Part shown: positions 43,427 to 50,746 of the stretch, piece after piece
How the letters are laid out: every line of letters starts with the position of its first letter
How positions within the stretch are numbered: position 1 is the first letter of the stretch
NCBI GenBank assembly: GCA_046733295.1
Contig: JBKPOY010000026.1
Span: forward strand, 1 to 64,000
Length of the DNA stretch: 64,000 nt
From: 13-2-20CM-68-14 sp046733295
GTDB lineage: Bacteria > Actinomycetota > Thermoleophilia > Gaiellales > Gaiellaceae
Reading direction: 5' to 3'
Translations under genes and position numbers: made by a program
The notes under the pieces: generated by a model
Told to the model about the DNA's origin: nothing
The model's input: the letters and a program-made list of their open reading frames with translations, nothing else
The model's database searches: none

Positions 43427-44122
43427 ATGCTCGAGCTCTTTCCCGAAGGGTTCGAAGAGGCCGACGACGGCAAGCTGCTCGAGTTCTCCGCCTACACGGG
43501 CGCGGACGGCGAACGCCGCGCGCGCGCCGACTTCGGTGCCGTCCTCACAAGCGAGGTTCCGGCCGACTGGGAGGAGCGCTGGAAGCGGTTCCACCGGCCG
43601 GTGGAGATCGACGGAATGTGGGTCGGTCCGCCCTGGGAGCCTGCTCCGGCAGGCATGACGTCGATCACGATCGATCCCGGGCGGGCCTTCGGCACCGGGG
43701 GCCATGCCACGACGCGGCTGTGCCTGGAGCTCCTGAGCCCGCTGGCCCGCGGGTCGCTGCTCGACGTCGGCTGTGGCTCGGGCATCCTCTCGATCGCCGC
43801 GGCAAGGCTCGGCTTTTCGCCGGTGATCGCGGTCGACCACAATGCCTCGGCGGTGGACGCGACCCTCCGCAATGCCGAGGCGAACGGCGTCACGCTCGAC
43901 GTCCGCCGTCTCGATGCCCGCGCCGACCCGCTGCCGCCGGCGAACATCGTCCTGGCCAACATCAGCGAGCAGACGGTTGCTCTGGTTGCGCCGCGCCTCG
44001 TGTGCGACACCCTCGTCACATCCGGTTACTTCGAGCCGCACGTGCCGCGACTTGCGGGTTACCGGCGCCTGGAGCGGCGGACCTTGGACGGCTGGGCGGC
44101 TGATCTGCACGCCCCGGAGTAG
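43427..44122 (+). CDS. prmA: Ribosomal protein L11 methyltransferase PrmA (true start probably CTG at 43361)
   Basis: 231 residues from the first ATG. The SAM-binding site is LLDVGCGSGILSIAAARLG; the catalytic-region motif is ITIDPGRAFGTGGHATTRLCLELL, a PrmA hallmark; NILANI-like IVLANISEQTVAL follows. The frame continues upstream for 22 codons with PrmA-like sequence (LRRVSVRVDRARAEETRARM) as far as a CTG that overlaps the dnaJ stop as CTGA. There is no ATG, GTG or TTG in that stretch. The first ATG is the conservative choice. Trimethylates L11. Confidence 0.82.
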   Translation: MLELFPEGFEEADDGKLLEFSAYTGADGERRARADFGAVLTSEVPADWEERWKRFHRPVEIDGMWVGPPWEPAPAGMTSITIDPGRAFGTGGHATTRLCLELLSPLARGSLLDVGCGSGILSIAAARLGFSPVIAVDHNASAVDATLRNAEANGVTLDVRRLDARADPLPPANIVLANISEQTVALVAPRLVCDTLVTSGYFEPHVPRLAGYRRLERRTLDGWAADLHAPE

Positions 44123-44125
44123 CAT
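44120..44125 (+). promoter_or_regulatory. -10 box of a leaderless promoter (mtaB)
   Basis: TAGCAT overlaps the prmA stop codon and ends 8 nt before the GTG at 44134. Confidence 0.45.
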
Positions 44126-44133
44126 CCGGCGCC

Positions 44134-45324
44134 GTGGCGAGCTTTACCGTCAGCTTTCTCGGGTGCAAGGTCTCCCAGACGGATGCCCAGGAGGTTCGCG
44201 AGCGTTTGCTTCGCGACGGCCACGTCGAGGAGGCGACTGGAGCCGACGTCGCGGTCGTCAATGCATGCTGCGTGACGCACGAGGCGGTTCGGAAGTCGCG
44301 ACACGCGGTCTCGCGCGCCGCGCGGAGCCATCGTCGGGTCTACGTCACGGGCTGCGGCGCGAACCTGCCCGCAGACGCGTTCGGCGGGATCAGCGAGAAC
44401 GTCACGGTCGTCCGGCGGCGCAGCGAGGACACGCCGGACTTCGTCGCCGGAGATGTCGGCGGGATCGGGTGCGTTCAGGCGGACGCCAGGCTCGACCGTG
44501 TCCGCGCCTTCGTGAAGATCCAGGACGGCTGCAGCTTCTCGTGCAACTTCTGCGTCGTCCCGCTCGTTCGCGGCGCCTCGCGAAGCCGCAGTGCGGCAGC
44601 GGTGCTCGAGGAGATGCGGCGACGCGTGGCGCAGGGCCACCGCGAGGTGGTGCTGACCGGCATCAATCTCGGCTGCTACCGCGATCGCGAGCGCGGCTAC
44701 ACCCTGGCACGGCTCGTTCGCGAAGCAGGCGAGATTCCCGGCCTCGCCCGGCTCAGGCTCTCCTCGATCGAGGTCAACCACGTCAACGCCGAGTTGGTAT
44801 CGGCGCTGCGCGAGACGCCGCCGGTGACCCACCATTTGCACGTGCCGCTCCAGTCCGGCGACGATGCCGTGCTGCGGGCGATGGCCCGTCGCTACACGAG
44901 CTCCACCTACCTGCGCCGGCTCGAAGGACTCGGGGACTTCAATCTGACCACCGACGTGATCGTCGGGTTCCCCGGCGAGGACGAGCAGGCCTTTCGGCGG
45001 ACGCTCGAGGTCGTCGAGGCGGCCGGCGTGACGAAGGTGCACGTGTTCCCGTACTCGCCGCGTCCCGGGACGCTCACCGAGCGCTCGGACACCGTTTCGC
45101 GACCGGTGAAGAAGGAGCGAAGCGCCCGCCTCCGTGCCGCCTCGCACGAGGCGTGCCTGCGCCGCTGGCGCACGAAGGTGGGGGAGGCCGACGTCGTCCT
45201 GGTCGACCGGCCCGGCCGCGGCTACGGCGACGACTACTCCCCGTGGCTAGTCGCTGCGCCTGTCGGGGCGATCGTTCCCGTTCGCGGAGCTGCGGTCTCG
45301 GAGGAGGGGATCCTCGCTGCCTGA
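44134..45324 (+). CDS. mtaB: tRNA t6A37 methylthiotransferase MtaB
   Basis: 396 residues. The N-terminal MTTase domain has three Cys for the auxiliary cluster (C11 in LGCKVSQ, one of C45/C46 in NACCVT, C74 in VTGCGA). The radical SAM cluster motif is C133-SFS-C137-NF-C140. LQSGDDAVLRAMARRYTSSTYL and the C-terminal RPGTLTERSD follow, and a TRAM-like tail ends the protein. GCK-x-x-Q is typical of MtaB, not MiaB. It adds a methylthio group to t6A at position 37 of ANN-decoding tRNAs. Confidence 0.9.
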   Translation: MASFTVSFLGCKVSQTDAQEVRERLLRDGHVEEATGADVAVVNACCVTHEAVRKSRHAVSRAARSHRRVYVTGCGANLPADAFGGISENVTVVRRRSEDTPDFVAGDVGGIGCVQADARLDRVRAFVKIQDGCSFSCNFCVVPLVRGASRSRSAAAVLEEMRRRVAQGHREVVLTGINLGCYRDRERGYTLARLVREAGEIPGLARLRLSSIEVNHVNAELVSALRETPPVTHHLHVPLQSGDDAVLRAMARRYTSSTYLRRLEGLGDFNLTTDVIVGFPGEDEQAFRRTLEVVEAAGVTKVHVFPYSPRPGTLTERSDTVSRPVKKERSARLRAASHEACLRRWRTKVGEADVVLVDRPGRGYGDDYSPWLVAAPVGAIVPVRGAAVSEEGILAA

Positions 45325-45643
45325 CGATTGTCTCTTCTGCCGGCTCGCACGCGAAGGCGACCACGTCCGGAAGGGCGAGGGCTTCGTCGCCATCAACGAC
45401 ATCAACCCCCGGGCCGACGTCCACCTCTTGGTGCTTCCGGAGCGGCACGTCGACAGCTTCCGGGAGATCGGCGAGTTCGATCCGGACGAGGCAAAGCGGA
45501 TGCTCGAGTTCGTTGCCGAGACCGCGCGCGAGGCCGGTCTCGACGACTACCGCGTGATCGTCAACGTCGGCGAGCGTGCAGGCCAGACGATCTTCCACCT
45601 GCACTGGCATGTCCTCGGCGGCCACACAACGGGGTTGCCATGA
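45317..45643 (+). CDS. HIT family hydrolase, apparently starting at CTG
   Basis: About 108 residues. Begins (L/M)PDDCLFCRLAREGD, typical of HIT proteins, and has FVAINDINPRADVHLLVLPERHV and the histidine triad FHLHWHVLGG. These nucleotide hydrolases/transferases act on phosphoramidates or dinucleotides. No ATG, GTG or TTG occurs before the conserved N-terminus. A CTG at 45317 lies at a workable distance from GAGGAGGGG and overlaps the mtaB stop, so it is the best start. The next start downstream (TTG, 45428) would delete a third of the fold. Confidence 0.8.
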   Translation: MPDDCLFCRLAREGDHVRKGEGFVAINDINPRADVHLLVLPERHVDSFREIGEFDPDEAKRMLEFVAETAREAGLDDYRVIVNVGERAGQTIFHLHWHVLGGHTTGLP

Positions 45644-46083
45644 GCCTAATCGCGCGCCTCGAGGATGAGCTCAAGCAAGCGATGGTCGCGCGCGACGGCG
45701 ATCGCCGGGATGCCCTGCGGCTGATCCTCGCGAGCCTCCGATCGGCCGAGAAGGAGCTGCAGCGACCGCTCCACGACGACGAGGAGCTGCAGGTTTTGCA
45801 GCGCGAGCGCAAGCGTCGAGTCGAAGCGGCCGAGGCCTACCGGAACGCCGGCCGCGAAGAGCAGGCGCAGGCGGAGGAGAACGAGCTCGAGGTGCTCGAG
45901 GAATTCATGCCCGAGCCCCTCTCCGAGGAGGAGCTCGAGGAGATCATCGACGACGCGATCGCCGAGGTCGGGGCCACGAGCCTCCGCGATCTCGGTCGCG
46001 TCATGGCCGATGTCATGCCTCAGGTCTCAGGCCGGACCGACGGCTCGGTCGTAAGCCAGCTCGTCCGCGAAAAGCTCGCCTAG
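45640..46083 (+). CDS. yqeY: GatB/YqeY domain protein
   Basis: 147 residues, the YqeY length. SLIARLEDELKQAMVARDGDRRDALRLILASLRSAEKEL, then RKRRVEAAEAYRNAGREEQAQAEENELEVLEEFMPEPLSEEELEEII, and GRVMADVMPQVSGRTDGSVVSQLVREKL. The fold is that of the tRNA-binding tail of GatB, suggesting a tRNA-related role; the exact function is unknown. ATG overlaps the HIT stop (ATGA). Confidence 0.88.
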   Translation: MSLIARLEDELKQAMVARDGDRRDALRLILASLRSAEKELQRPLHDDEELQVLQRERKRRVEAAEAYRNAGREEQAQAEENELEVLEEFMPEPLSEEELEEIIDDAIAEVGATSLRDLGRVMADVMPQVSGRTDGSVVSQLVREKLA

Positions 46084-46133
46084 CCCGACGATCCGCCCGG
46101 GCAGGGTGCTCGCCGCGCTCACCCAGGCCACAC

Positions 46134-46151
46134 CCCCACCCTTGGGTGGGG
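46134..46151 (+). terminator. Hairpin after yqeY
   Basis: CCCCACCC-TT-GGGTGGGG, an 8-bp perfect stem, followed 9 nt later by a second hairpin GCCTCC-CTC-GGAGGC (46161-46175). No U-tract. Together they probably end the lepA-to-yqeY transcript. Confidence 0.55.
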
Positions 46152-46265
46152 CGCCAACCCGCCTCCCTCGGAGGCAACGCTACCGCCTCGCAACGCGCGG
46201 ATCCTTGCCGAAGCAGGGCCGAAACAGTGACGCTTCGACACCTGCGACTCGGCCTGATCGGTCCC

Positions 46266-46271
46266 TACACT
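46266..46271 (+). promoter_or_regulatory. -10 box of a leaderless promoter (phoH)
   Basis: TACACT ends 8 nt before the GTG at 46280; a weak -35-like TGCGAC lies 17 nt further up (46243-46248). Confidence 0.55.
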
Positions 46272-46279
46272 GAGGCTCG

Positions 46280-47239
46280 GTGCAGGAGGTTTTCTCCGTT
46301 TCGAACGAAGTCGCGGCGGAGCTCGCGACGATCGGCGACGGCGTGCTCGACGCGCTGCGCGACCGGCTTCGCTGCACGATCCTGCTCCGGGGCAATCGGC
46401 TGACGATCGAGGGGGACGAGCCGCACGTCGAGCAGGCCCGGGCCGTCGTCGACGAGCTCGCGGATCTCGTCGAGAACGGCCACGACATCGGGCCGACGAC
46501 CGTGGATGCCGTGGTGGCGGCCCTGGAGCAGACGGAGGACATCCGCGATGTCTTCGACGACGTCGTTTGGCGGCACCGCGGCAAGCCGATCGCCCCGAAG
46601 ACGGTCACCCAGAAACGCTACGTCGACGCGATCCGAGACCACACGGTCACGTTCGGCATCGGTCCGGCCGGCACGGGCAAGACCTACCTGGCGATGGCGC
46701 TCGCCGTCGCCGCGCTCTCGAACCGCGAGGTTGGACGCATCATCCTCACACGCCCCGCCGTCGAGGCCGGCGAGCGGCTCGGGTTCCTGCCCGGGACGCT
46801 GCTCGAGAAGGTCGATCCGTACCTGCGCCCGCTCTTCGACGCGCTCTACGACATGCTCGAGCCCGATCGGCTGACGGCGCATATGGAGCGGGGTGTGATC
46901 GAGGTGGCGCCGCTGGCGTTCATGCGCGGGCGCACGCTCAACGACTCGTTCATCATCCTCGACGAGGCGCAGAACACGAGCCCCGAACAGATGCAGATGT
47001 TTCTGACCCGCCTCGGCTTCGGCTCGAAGGTCGTCGTTACCGGCGACGTGACGCAGGTCGACCTACCCCGCGACCAAGCGTCGGGGCTGATCCAGGTGCA
47101 GCAGATCCTCGGCACCCTCGAGGGCGTCGCCTTCGTCCGCTTCGGGCACGAGGACGTCGTCCGGCACAAGCTCGTCCAGCGGATCGTCGAGGCCTACCGG
47201 CTTCACGCGGAGGAGACCGGCACCGGACGGAGCAGATAG
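46280..47239 (+). CDS. PhoH family ATPase (YbeZ-like)
   Basis: 319 residues. Walker A GPAGTGKT (128-135), Walker B FIILDEAQN, and the PhoH signature GFLPGTLLEKVDPYLRPLFDALYDM. An N-terminal KH-like region precedes the ATPase domain. In many bacteria the gene lies beside ybeY, as here, and the pair acts in rRNA processing and ribosome quality control. GTG start, leaderless. ybeY begins 4 nt after the stop. Confidence 0.9.
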   Translation: MQEVFSVSNEVAAELATIGDGVLDALRDRLRCTILLRGNRLTIEGDEPHVEQARAVVDELADLVENGHDIGPTTVDAVVAALEQTEDIRDVFDDVVWRHRGKPIAPKTVTQKRYVDAIRDHTVTFGIGPAGTGKTYLAMALAVAALSNREVGRIILTRPAVEAGERLGFLPGTLLEKVDPYLRPLFDALYDMLEPDRLTAHMERGVIEVAPLAFMRGRTLNDSFIILDEAQNTSPEQMQMFLTRLGFGSKVVVTGDVTQVDLPRDQASGLIQVQQILGTLEGVAFVRFGHEDVVRHKLVQRIVEAYRLHAEETGTGRSR

Positions 47240-47243
47240 CCGC

Positions 47244-47621
47244 GTGATCGTGGTCGAGGTCTCGAACAGGAGCGGTCTCGAAGTGGACGAGGAGGCCGCG
47301 ATTGACCTCGCCCGCCGCGTGCTCGACGGCGAAGGGGTCGTCGACGGCGAGCTCGGCCTCGTCTTCGTCGGCCCGGACGAGATCAGGATCCTGAAGCGAG
47401 TGCACCTCGGGATCGACGAGCCGACCGACGTGCTCTCGTTCCCGATCGACGCGCGCGACGGCCTTCCGCGTGGAGTGCCGCGGCAGCTCGGCGACGCCGT
47501 CCTGTGTCCCCAGGTGGTCGGCGAGCAGTGGCGCCAGCCGCTGGTGCACGGGCTCCTGCACCTGCTCGGCTACGAGCACGGTACGGAGATGGAGGCGCGG
47601 GAAGAGCTGTGGCGCGACTGA
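47244..47621 (+). CDS. ybeY: Endoribonuclease YbeY
   Basis: 125 residues. Zinc site HGLLHLLGYEH with H102, H106 and H112. Upstream EPTDVLSFPI is the other conserved block. Takes part in 16S rRNA 3' maturation and 70S quality control. Slightly shorter than the E. coli protein (155). GTG start. The next gene starts inside its 3' end (GTG 47609). Confidence 0.92.
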   Translation: MIVVEVSNRSGLEVDEEAAIDLARRVLDGEGVVDGELGLVFVGPDEIRILKRVHLGIDEPTDVLSFPIDARDGLPRGVPRQLGDAVLCPQVVGEQWRQPLVHGLLHLLGYEHGTEMEAREELWRD

Positions 47622-48400
47622 GCACTCCGCGGCTTCGCTTCCGCCGCGACCAGGACGGGCGCGGCGAGGAGGAGCGCCTCGGCACGTCGTTGAGGCGGCC
47701 GCCCTCGATCTTCGAGAGCTTCAACTTCGCGGTCGAAGGGATCATTCACGTCCTCCGCACGCAGAGGAACATGCGCGTCCACTTCGCGGTCGCGATCGTC
47801 GTCCTCGTCGCAGCGATCTGGGTCGGTGTCACGAAGCTCGAGCTGATCGCCCTGCTGCTCGCGATTGCGTTCGTGTTCGTCGCGGAGATGATCAACTCGG
47901 CGCTCGAGCAGGCGATCGACGTCGCGACGACGTCGTTCGACCCGCTCGCGAAACTCGCGAAGGACGTCGCGGCCGGCGCCGTGCTGATCGCGACCGTCAA
48001 CGCCCTGGCGATCGGCTACCTCGTCTTCTCCGACGAGGTCGCCGGCCGGAGCTCCCGTCTCCTGGAACGTCTCCGCGACGCGCCCGCGAAGATCACCTTG
48101 ATCGCGCTCGTCCTGACGACGCTGATCGTGATCGCGACAAAGGCGTACACCGGGCGGGGAACGCCGCTGCGCGGCGGTCTCCCATCGGGCCACGCTGCGA
48201 TCGCGTTCGCCGGCTGGATGGCGGCGACGTACGTCGTCGGCGGAGACCAGCGCTTCCTGATCTCGTCGATCGCCCTCGTGATGGCGCTGCTCGTCGCGCA
48301 GACGCGAATCGAGGCGGGCGTGCACTCCGCGGCCGAGGTCGCGTACGGAGGGGCCCTCGGCGCTCTCGTCACCCTCGTCGTCTTCCAGCTGTTCTCGTGA
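47609..48400 (+). CDS. DgkA-PAP2 fusion (lipid kinase plus phosphatase-like membrane protein)
   Basis: 263 residues. The N-terminal half is a DgkA/undecaprenol kinase: FNFAVEGIIHVLRTQRNMRVHFA and the active-site block AEMINSALEQAIDVAT. The C-terminal half is a PAP2-like phosphatase with the SGH motif (LPSGHAAIAFAGW) and TRIEAGVHSAAEVAYGG, where the usual GxHxxxDV has Glu for Asp. The first PAP2 motif (KxxxxxxRP) is only loosely present in KAYTGRGTP. About six membrane helices. Probably cycles undecaprenol and its phosphate. GTG 47609 has GGAAGAG upstream and overlaps ybeY by 13 nt. Confidence 0.8.
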   Translation: MARLSTPRLRFRRDQDGRGEEERLGTSLRRPPSIFESFNFAVEGIIHVLRTQRNMRVHFAVAIVVLVAAIWVGVTKLELIALLLAIAFVFVAEMINSALEQAIDVATTSFDPLAKLAKDVAAGAVLIATVNALAIGYLVFSDEVAGRSSRLLERLRDAPAKITLIALVLTTLIVIATKAYTGRGTPLRGGLPSGHAAIAFAGWMAATYVVGGDQRFLISSIALVMALLVAQTRIEAGVHSAAEVAYGGALGALVTLVVFQLFS

Positions 48401-48765
48401 ACGTCGAGCTCTTCGCACGCGCGGAGGCGGTGGCCGAGCGCGCGTACGCGCCGTACTCGAACTACTTCGTCGGCGCAGCGGTCGTTTCGCGGGATGGCCG
48501 TATCTTCGAGGGGGTCAACGTCGAGAATGCGGCGTACCCGCTCGGGATCTGCGCCGAGCGGACGGTGCTCTCGGCGGCCGTCGTCGCCGGCTGCAGGCCC
48601 GGCGACCTCGAGGAGATTGCGATCACGGCCTCGCCGTGTGGAGGCTGCCGGCAGTGGCTGCACGAGTTTCGTCTCGAGCGGGTCACGTTTCGCAACGCAG
48701 CGGGCGAGGTCGTCTCGTACACGCCCGCCGAGCTGCTGCCGGAGACGTGGGACTTGCCCGCGTGA
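48397..48765 (+). CDS. cdd: Cytidine deaminase
   Basis: 122 residues, the compact tetrameric form. Zinc ligands C52 in CAE (E54 is the proton shuttle), and C81 and C84 in PCGGCRQ. NVENAAYPLG is the substrate-binding block. Deaminates cytidine and deoxycytidine, a salvage role that fits deoC downstream. GTG overlaps the previous stop (GTGA). Confidence 0.92.
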   Translation: MNVELFARAEAVAERAYAPYSNYFVGAAVVSRDGRIFEGVNVENAAYPLGICAERTVLSAAVVAGCRPGDLEEIAITASPCGGCRQWLHEFRLERVTFRNAAGEVVSYTPAELLPETWDLPA

Positions 48766-48889
48766 CGAATCGTCGCGCCCCCGTCACGGACCGACACGGC
48801 TCCGTCACTGAGACGCGCGGCCGGGAGGGCTACCGTGACCGGCGAGGGAGGAGGGATGAGCCCCACCCGGGCGGGGGACTCGCGGCGGT

Positions 48890-49750
48890 GTGAGGAGCGG
48901 CTTCGTCGCAGTCGCGGGGCGACCGAACGTTGGGAAGTCGACGCTCGTCAACGCGCTCTGCGGAGGCAAGGTGGCAATCGTCTCGGACAAGCCGCAGACG
49001 ACGCGGCAGCGGATCTTCGGGATCGCGAACGGGGACGGCTTCCAGCTCGTGCTCGCCGATCTGCCGGGGTTCCAGCGGCCGCGGGACCCGCTCACCGAGC
49101 GGATGCAGCGAACGGTCGACCAGTCCTTCGAAGAGGTCGACGCCGTTCTCTTCGTCCTCTCGGCGCGTGAGCGCATCGGCGCCGGTGACCGGTTTATCGC
49201 GAACCGGATCTTCGGGCTCGGGGTGCCTGTCGTGATCGCGCTGAACAAGGTCGATCGCCTGAAGCCGGGGCACATCGCCGAGCAGATGCAGAGGGGCTCC
49301 GCGCTCGGGGAGTTCCACGCCCTCCATCCTGTAAGCGCGGTCACGGGTGACGGAGTTCCGGAGCTTTGCGACGAGCTCGTCGGCCTGCTGCCGGAGGGGC
49401 CGCGCTACTTCGACGCGGAGCAACGTACCGATCTGCCGATCGAGCTCCAGATCGGGGAGCTCATCCGCGAGAAGGCGCTGCAGCTGACGCGGGACGAGAT
49501 CCCGCACGCGGTCTCGGTGGAGGTGGACGAGATCGGCGACAAGGTCGTCAGCGCGCGGCTGTTCGTGGAGACGGATTCGCAGAAACAGATCCTCGTCGGC
49601 AAGGGCGGCGCCGTGATCAAGCAGATCGGGACGCGGGCGCGCCCGGAGATCGAGCTCCTCCTCGGCCGTCACATGTTCCTGGAGCTGCAGGTCAAGGCGC
49701 GGCCGAGATGGCGCCGCGATGAGACGATGCTGGAGCGTCTCGGGATCTGA
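48890..49750 (+). CDS. era: GTPase Era
   Basis: 286 residues. G1 GRPNVGKST (10-18), switch I KPQTTRQRI, G3 DLPGF (usually DTPG), G4 NKVD, then the KH domain with VGKGGAVIKQIGTRARPEIELLLGRHMFLELQVK. Binds the 3' end of 16S rRNA during 30S assembly. GTG start after a 124-bp gap holding short GTCACGGACCGACACGG-like repeats but no gene. Confidence 0.93.
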   Translation: MRSGFVAVAGRPNVGKSTLVNALCGGKVAIVSDKPQTTRQRIFGIANGDGFQLVLADLPGFQRPRDPLTERMQRTVDQSFEEVDAVLFVLSARERIGAGDRFIANRIFGLGVPVVIALNKVDRLKPGHIAEQMQRGSALGEFHALHPVSAVTGDGVPELCDELVGLLPEGPRYFDAEQRTDLPIELQIGELIREKALQLTRDEIPHAVSVEVDEIGDKVVSARLFVETDSQKQILVGKGGAVIKQIGTRARPEIELLLGRHMFLELQVKARPRWRRDETMLERLGI

Positions 49751-49795
49751 CCCCGGGCCCACGGGCGGGGAGGCGGTTTGCCGAGTTCCGAGGGC

Positions 49796-49801
49796 TACAC
49801 T
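49796..49801 (+). promoter_or_regulatory. -10 box of a leaderless promoter (deoC)
   Basis: TACACT ends 6 nt before the ATG at 49808, with no Shine-Dalgarno sequence. Confidence 0.55.
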
Positions 49802-49807
49802 CAGCCC

Positions 49808-50746
49808 ATGGCGCAGGCGCCCGCCCTTCCGACCGGCTTCGAGCTGCCGCTCGAGCCGCGGCTGCCGCGGATCGGCGCGGTCGACCAGGTCGCCGTCGAG
49901 GCGCGCGCGACCGACCTCTCAAGGCGATCGATCAAGCGAGAGGCGAAGCTATTCGCCCTCGACCTCGCCGTGCGGATGATGGACCTGACGACGCTCGAGG
50001 GGGCAGATACTCCCGGCAAGGTCGCCGCGCTCGCGTCCAAGGCGATCCGGCCGGACCCGTCGGACTCGAGCATTCCGTCCGTCGCGGCGGTCTGCGTCTA
50101 TCCGAACCTGGTGCAGCCCGCGAAGGAACGCGTTGCGGGCACCGGCGTCAAGGTCGCGTCGGTCGCGACCGCGTTTCCGTCCGGGCAGAGCCCGACCGAC
50201 CTCAAGGTGGCCGAGGCGCGGCGCGTCGTCGAGCTGGGCGCGGACGAGGTCGACATGGTGATCGACCGTGGGGCGTTTCTCGCGGGGCGCTACGCGAAGG
50301 TCTACGACGAGATCGTCCAGGTGAAGGAGGCCGCGCACCCCTCGCACCTGAAGGTGATCCTCGAGGTGGGTGAGCTCGGAACGTACGACAACGTGCGCCG
50401 GGCCTCGCTGCTCGCGATCGCCGCGGGCGCCGACTTCATCAAGACCTCGACCGGAAAGCTCTCGTCGTCGGCGACGCTGCCGGTTACGCTCGTGATGCTC
50501 GAGGCGATCCGCGACGTCTTCGAGGAGACGGGCCGCCGGGTCGGGATGAAGCCTGCGGGCGGGATCCGCAACGCGAAGCAATCGGTGCAGACGCTCGTCC
50601 TCGTTCATGAGACGCTCGGCCTCGACTGGCTGACGCCAGACCTGTTTCGATTCGGCGCCTCGTCCCTCCTCAACGACGTCTTGATGCAGATTCGCAAGGA
50701 GAAGACGGGCCGCTACCAGAGCCCTGAGTACTTCACCCTCGACTGA
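49808..50746 (+). CDS. deoC: Deoxyribose-phosphate aldolase
   Basis: 312 residues, the long form of the class I aldolase. The Schiff-base Lys is K212 in DFIKTSTGK; also VASVATAFPSGQ, ADEVDMVIDRGAFL, KVILEVGELGTYDNVRRAS and MKPAGGIRNAKQSV. It splits deoxyribose-5-phosphate into acetaldehyde and glyceraldehyde-3-phosphate. The two aldehyde dehydrogenase genes that follow could oxidise the acetaldehyde. ATG chosen from the leaderless -10 box; stop and next start overlap (TGATG). Confidence 0.93.
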   Translation: MAQAPALPTGFELPLEPRLPRIGAVDQVAVEARATDLSRRSIKREAKLFALDLAVRMMDLTTLEGADTPGKVAALASKAIRPDPSDSSIPSVAAVCVYPNLVQPAKERVAGTGVKVASVATAFPSGQSPTDLKVAEARRVVELGADEVDMVIDRGAFLAGRYAKVYDEIVQVKEAAHPSHLKVILEVGELGTYDNVRRASLLAIAAGADFIKTSTGKLSSSATLPVTLVMLEAIRDVFEETGRRVGMKPAGGIRNAKQSVQTLVLVHETLGLDWLTPDLFRFGASSLLNDVLMQIRKEKTGRYQSPEYFTLD

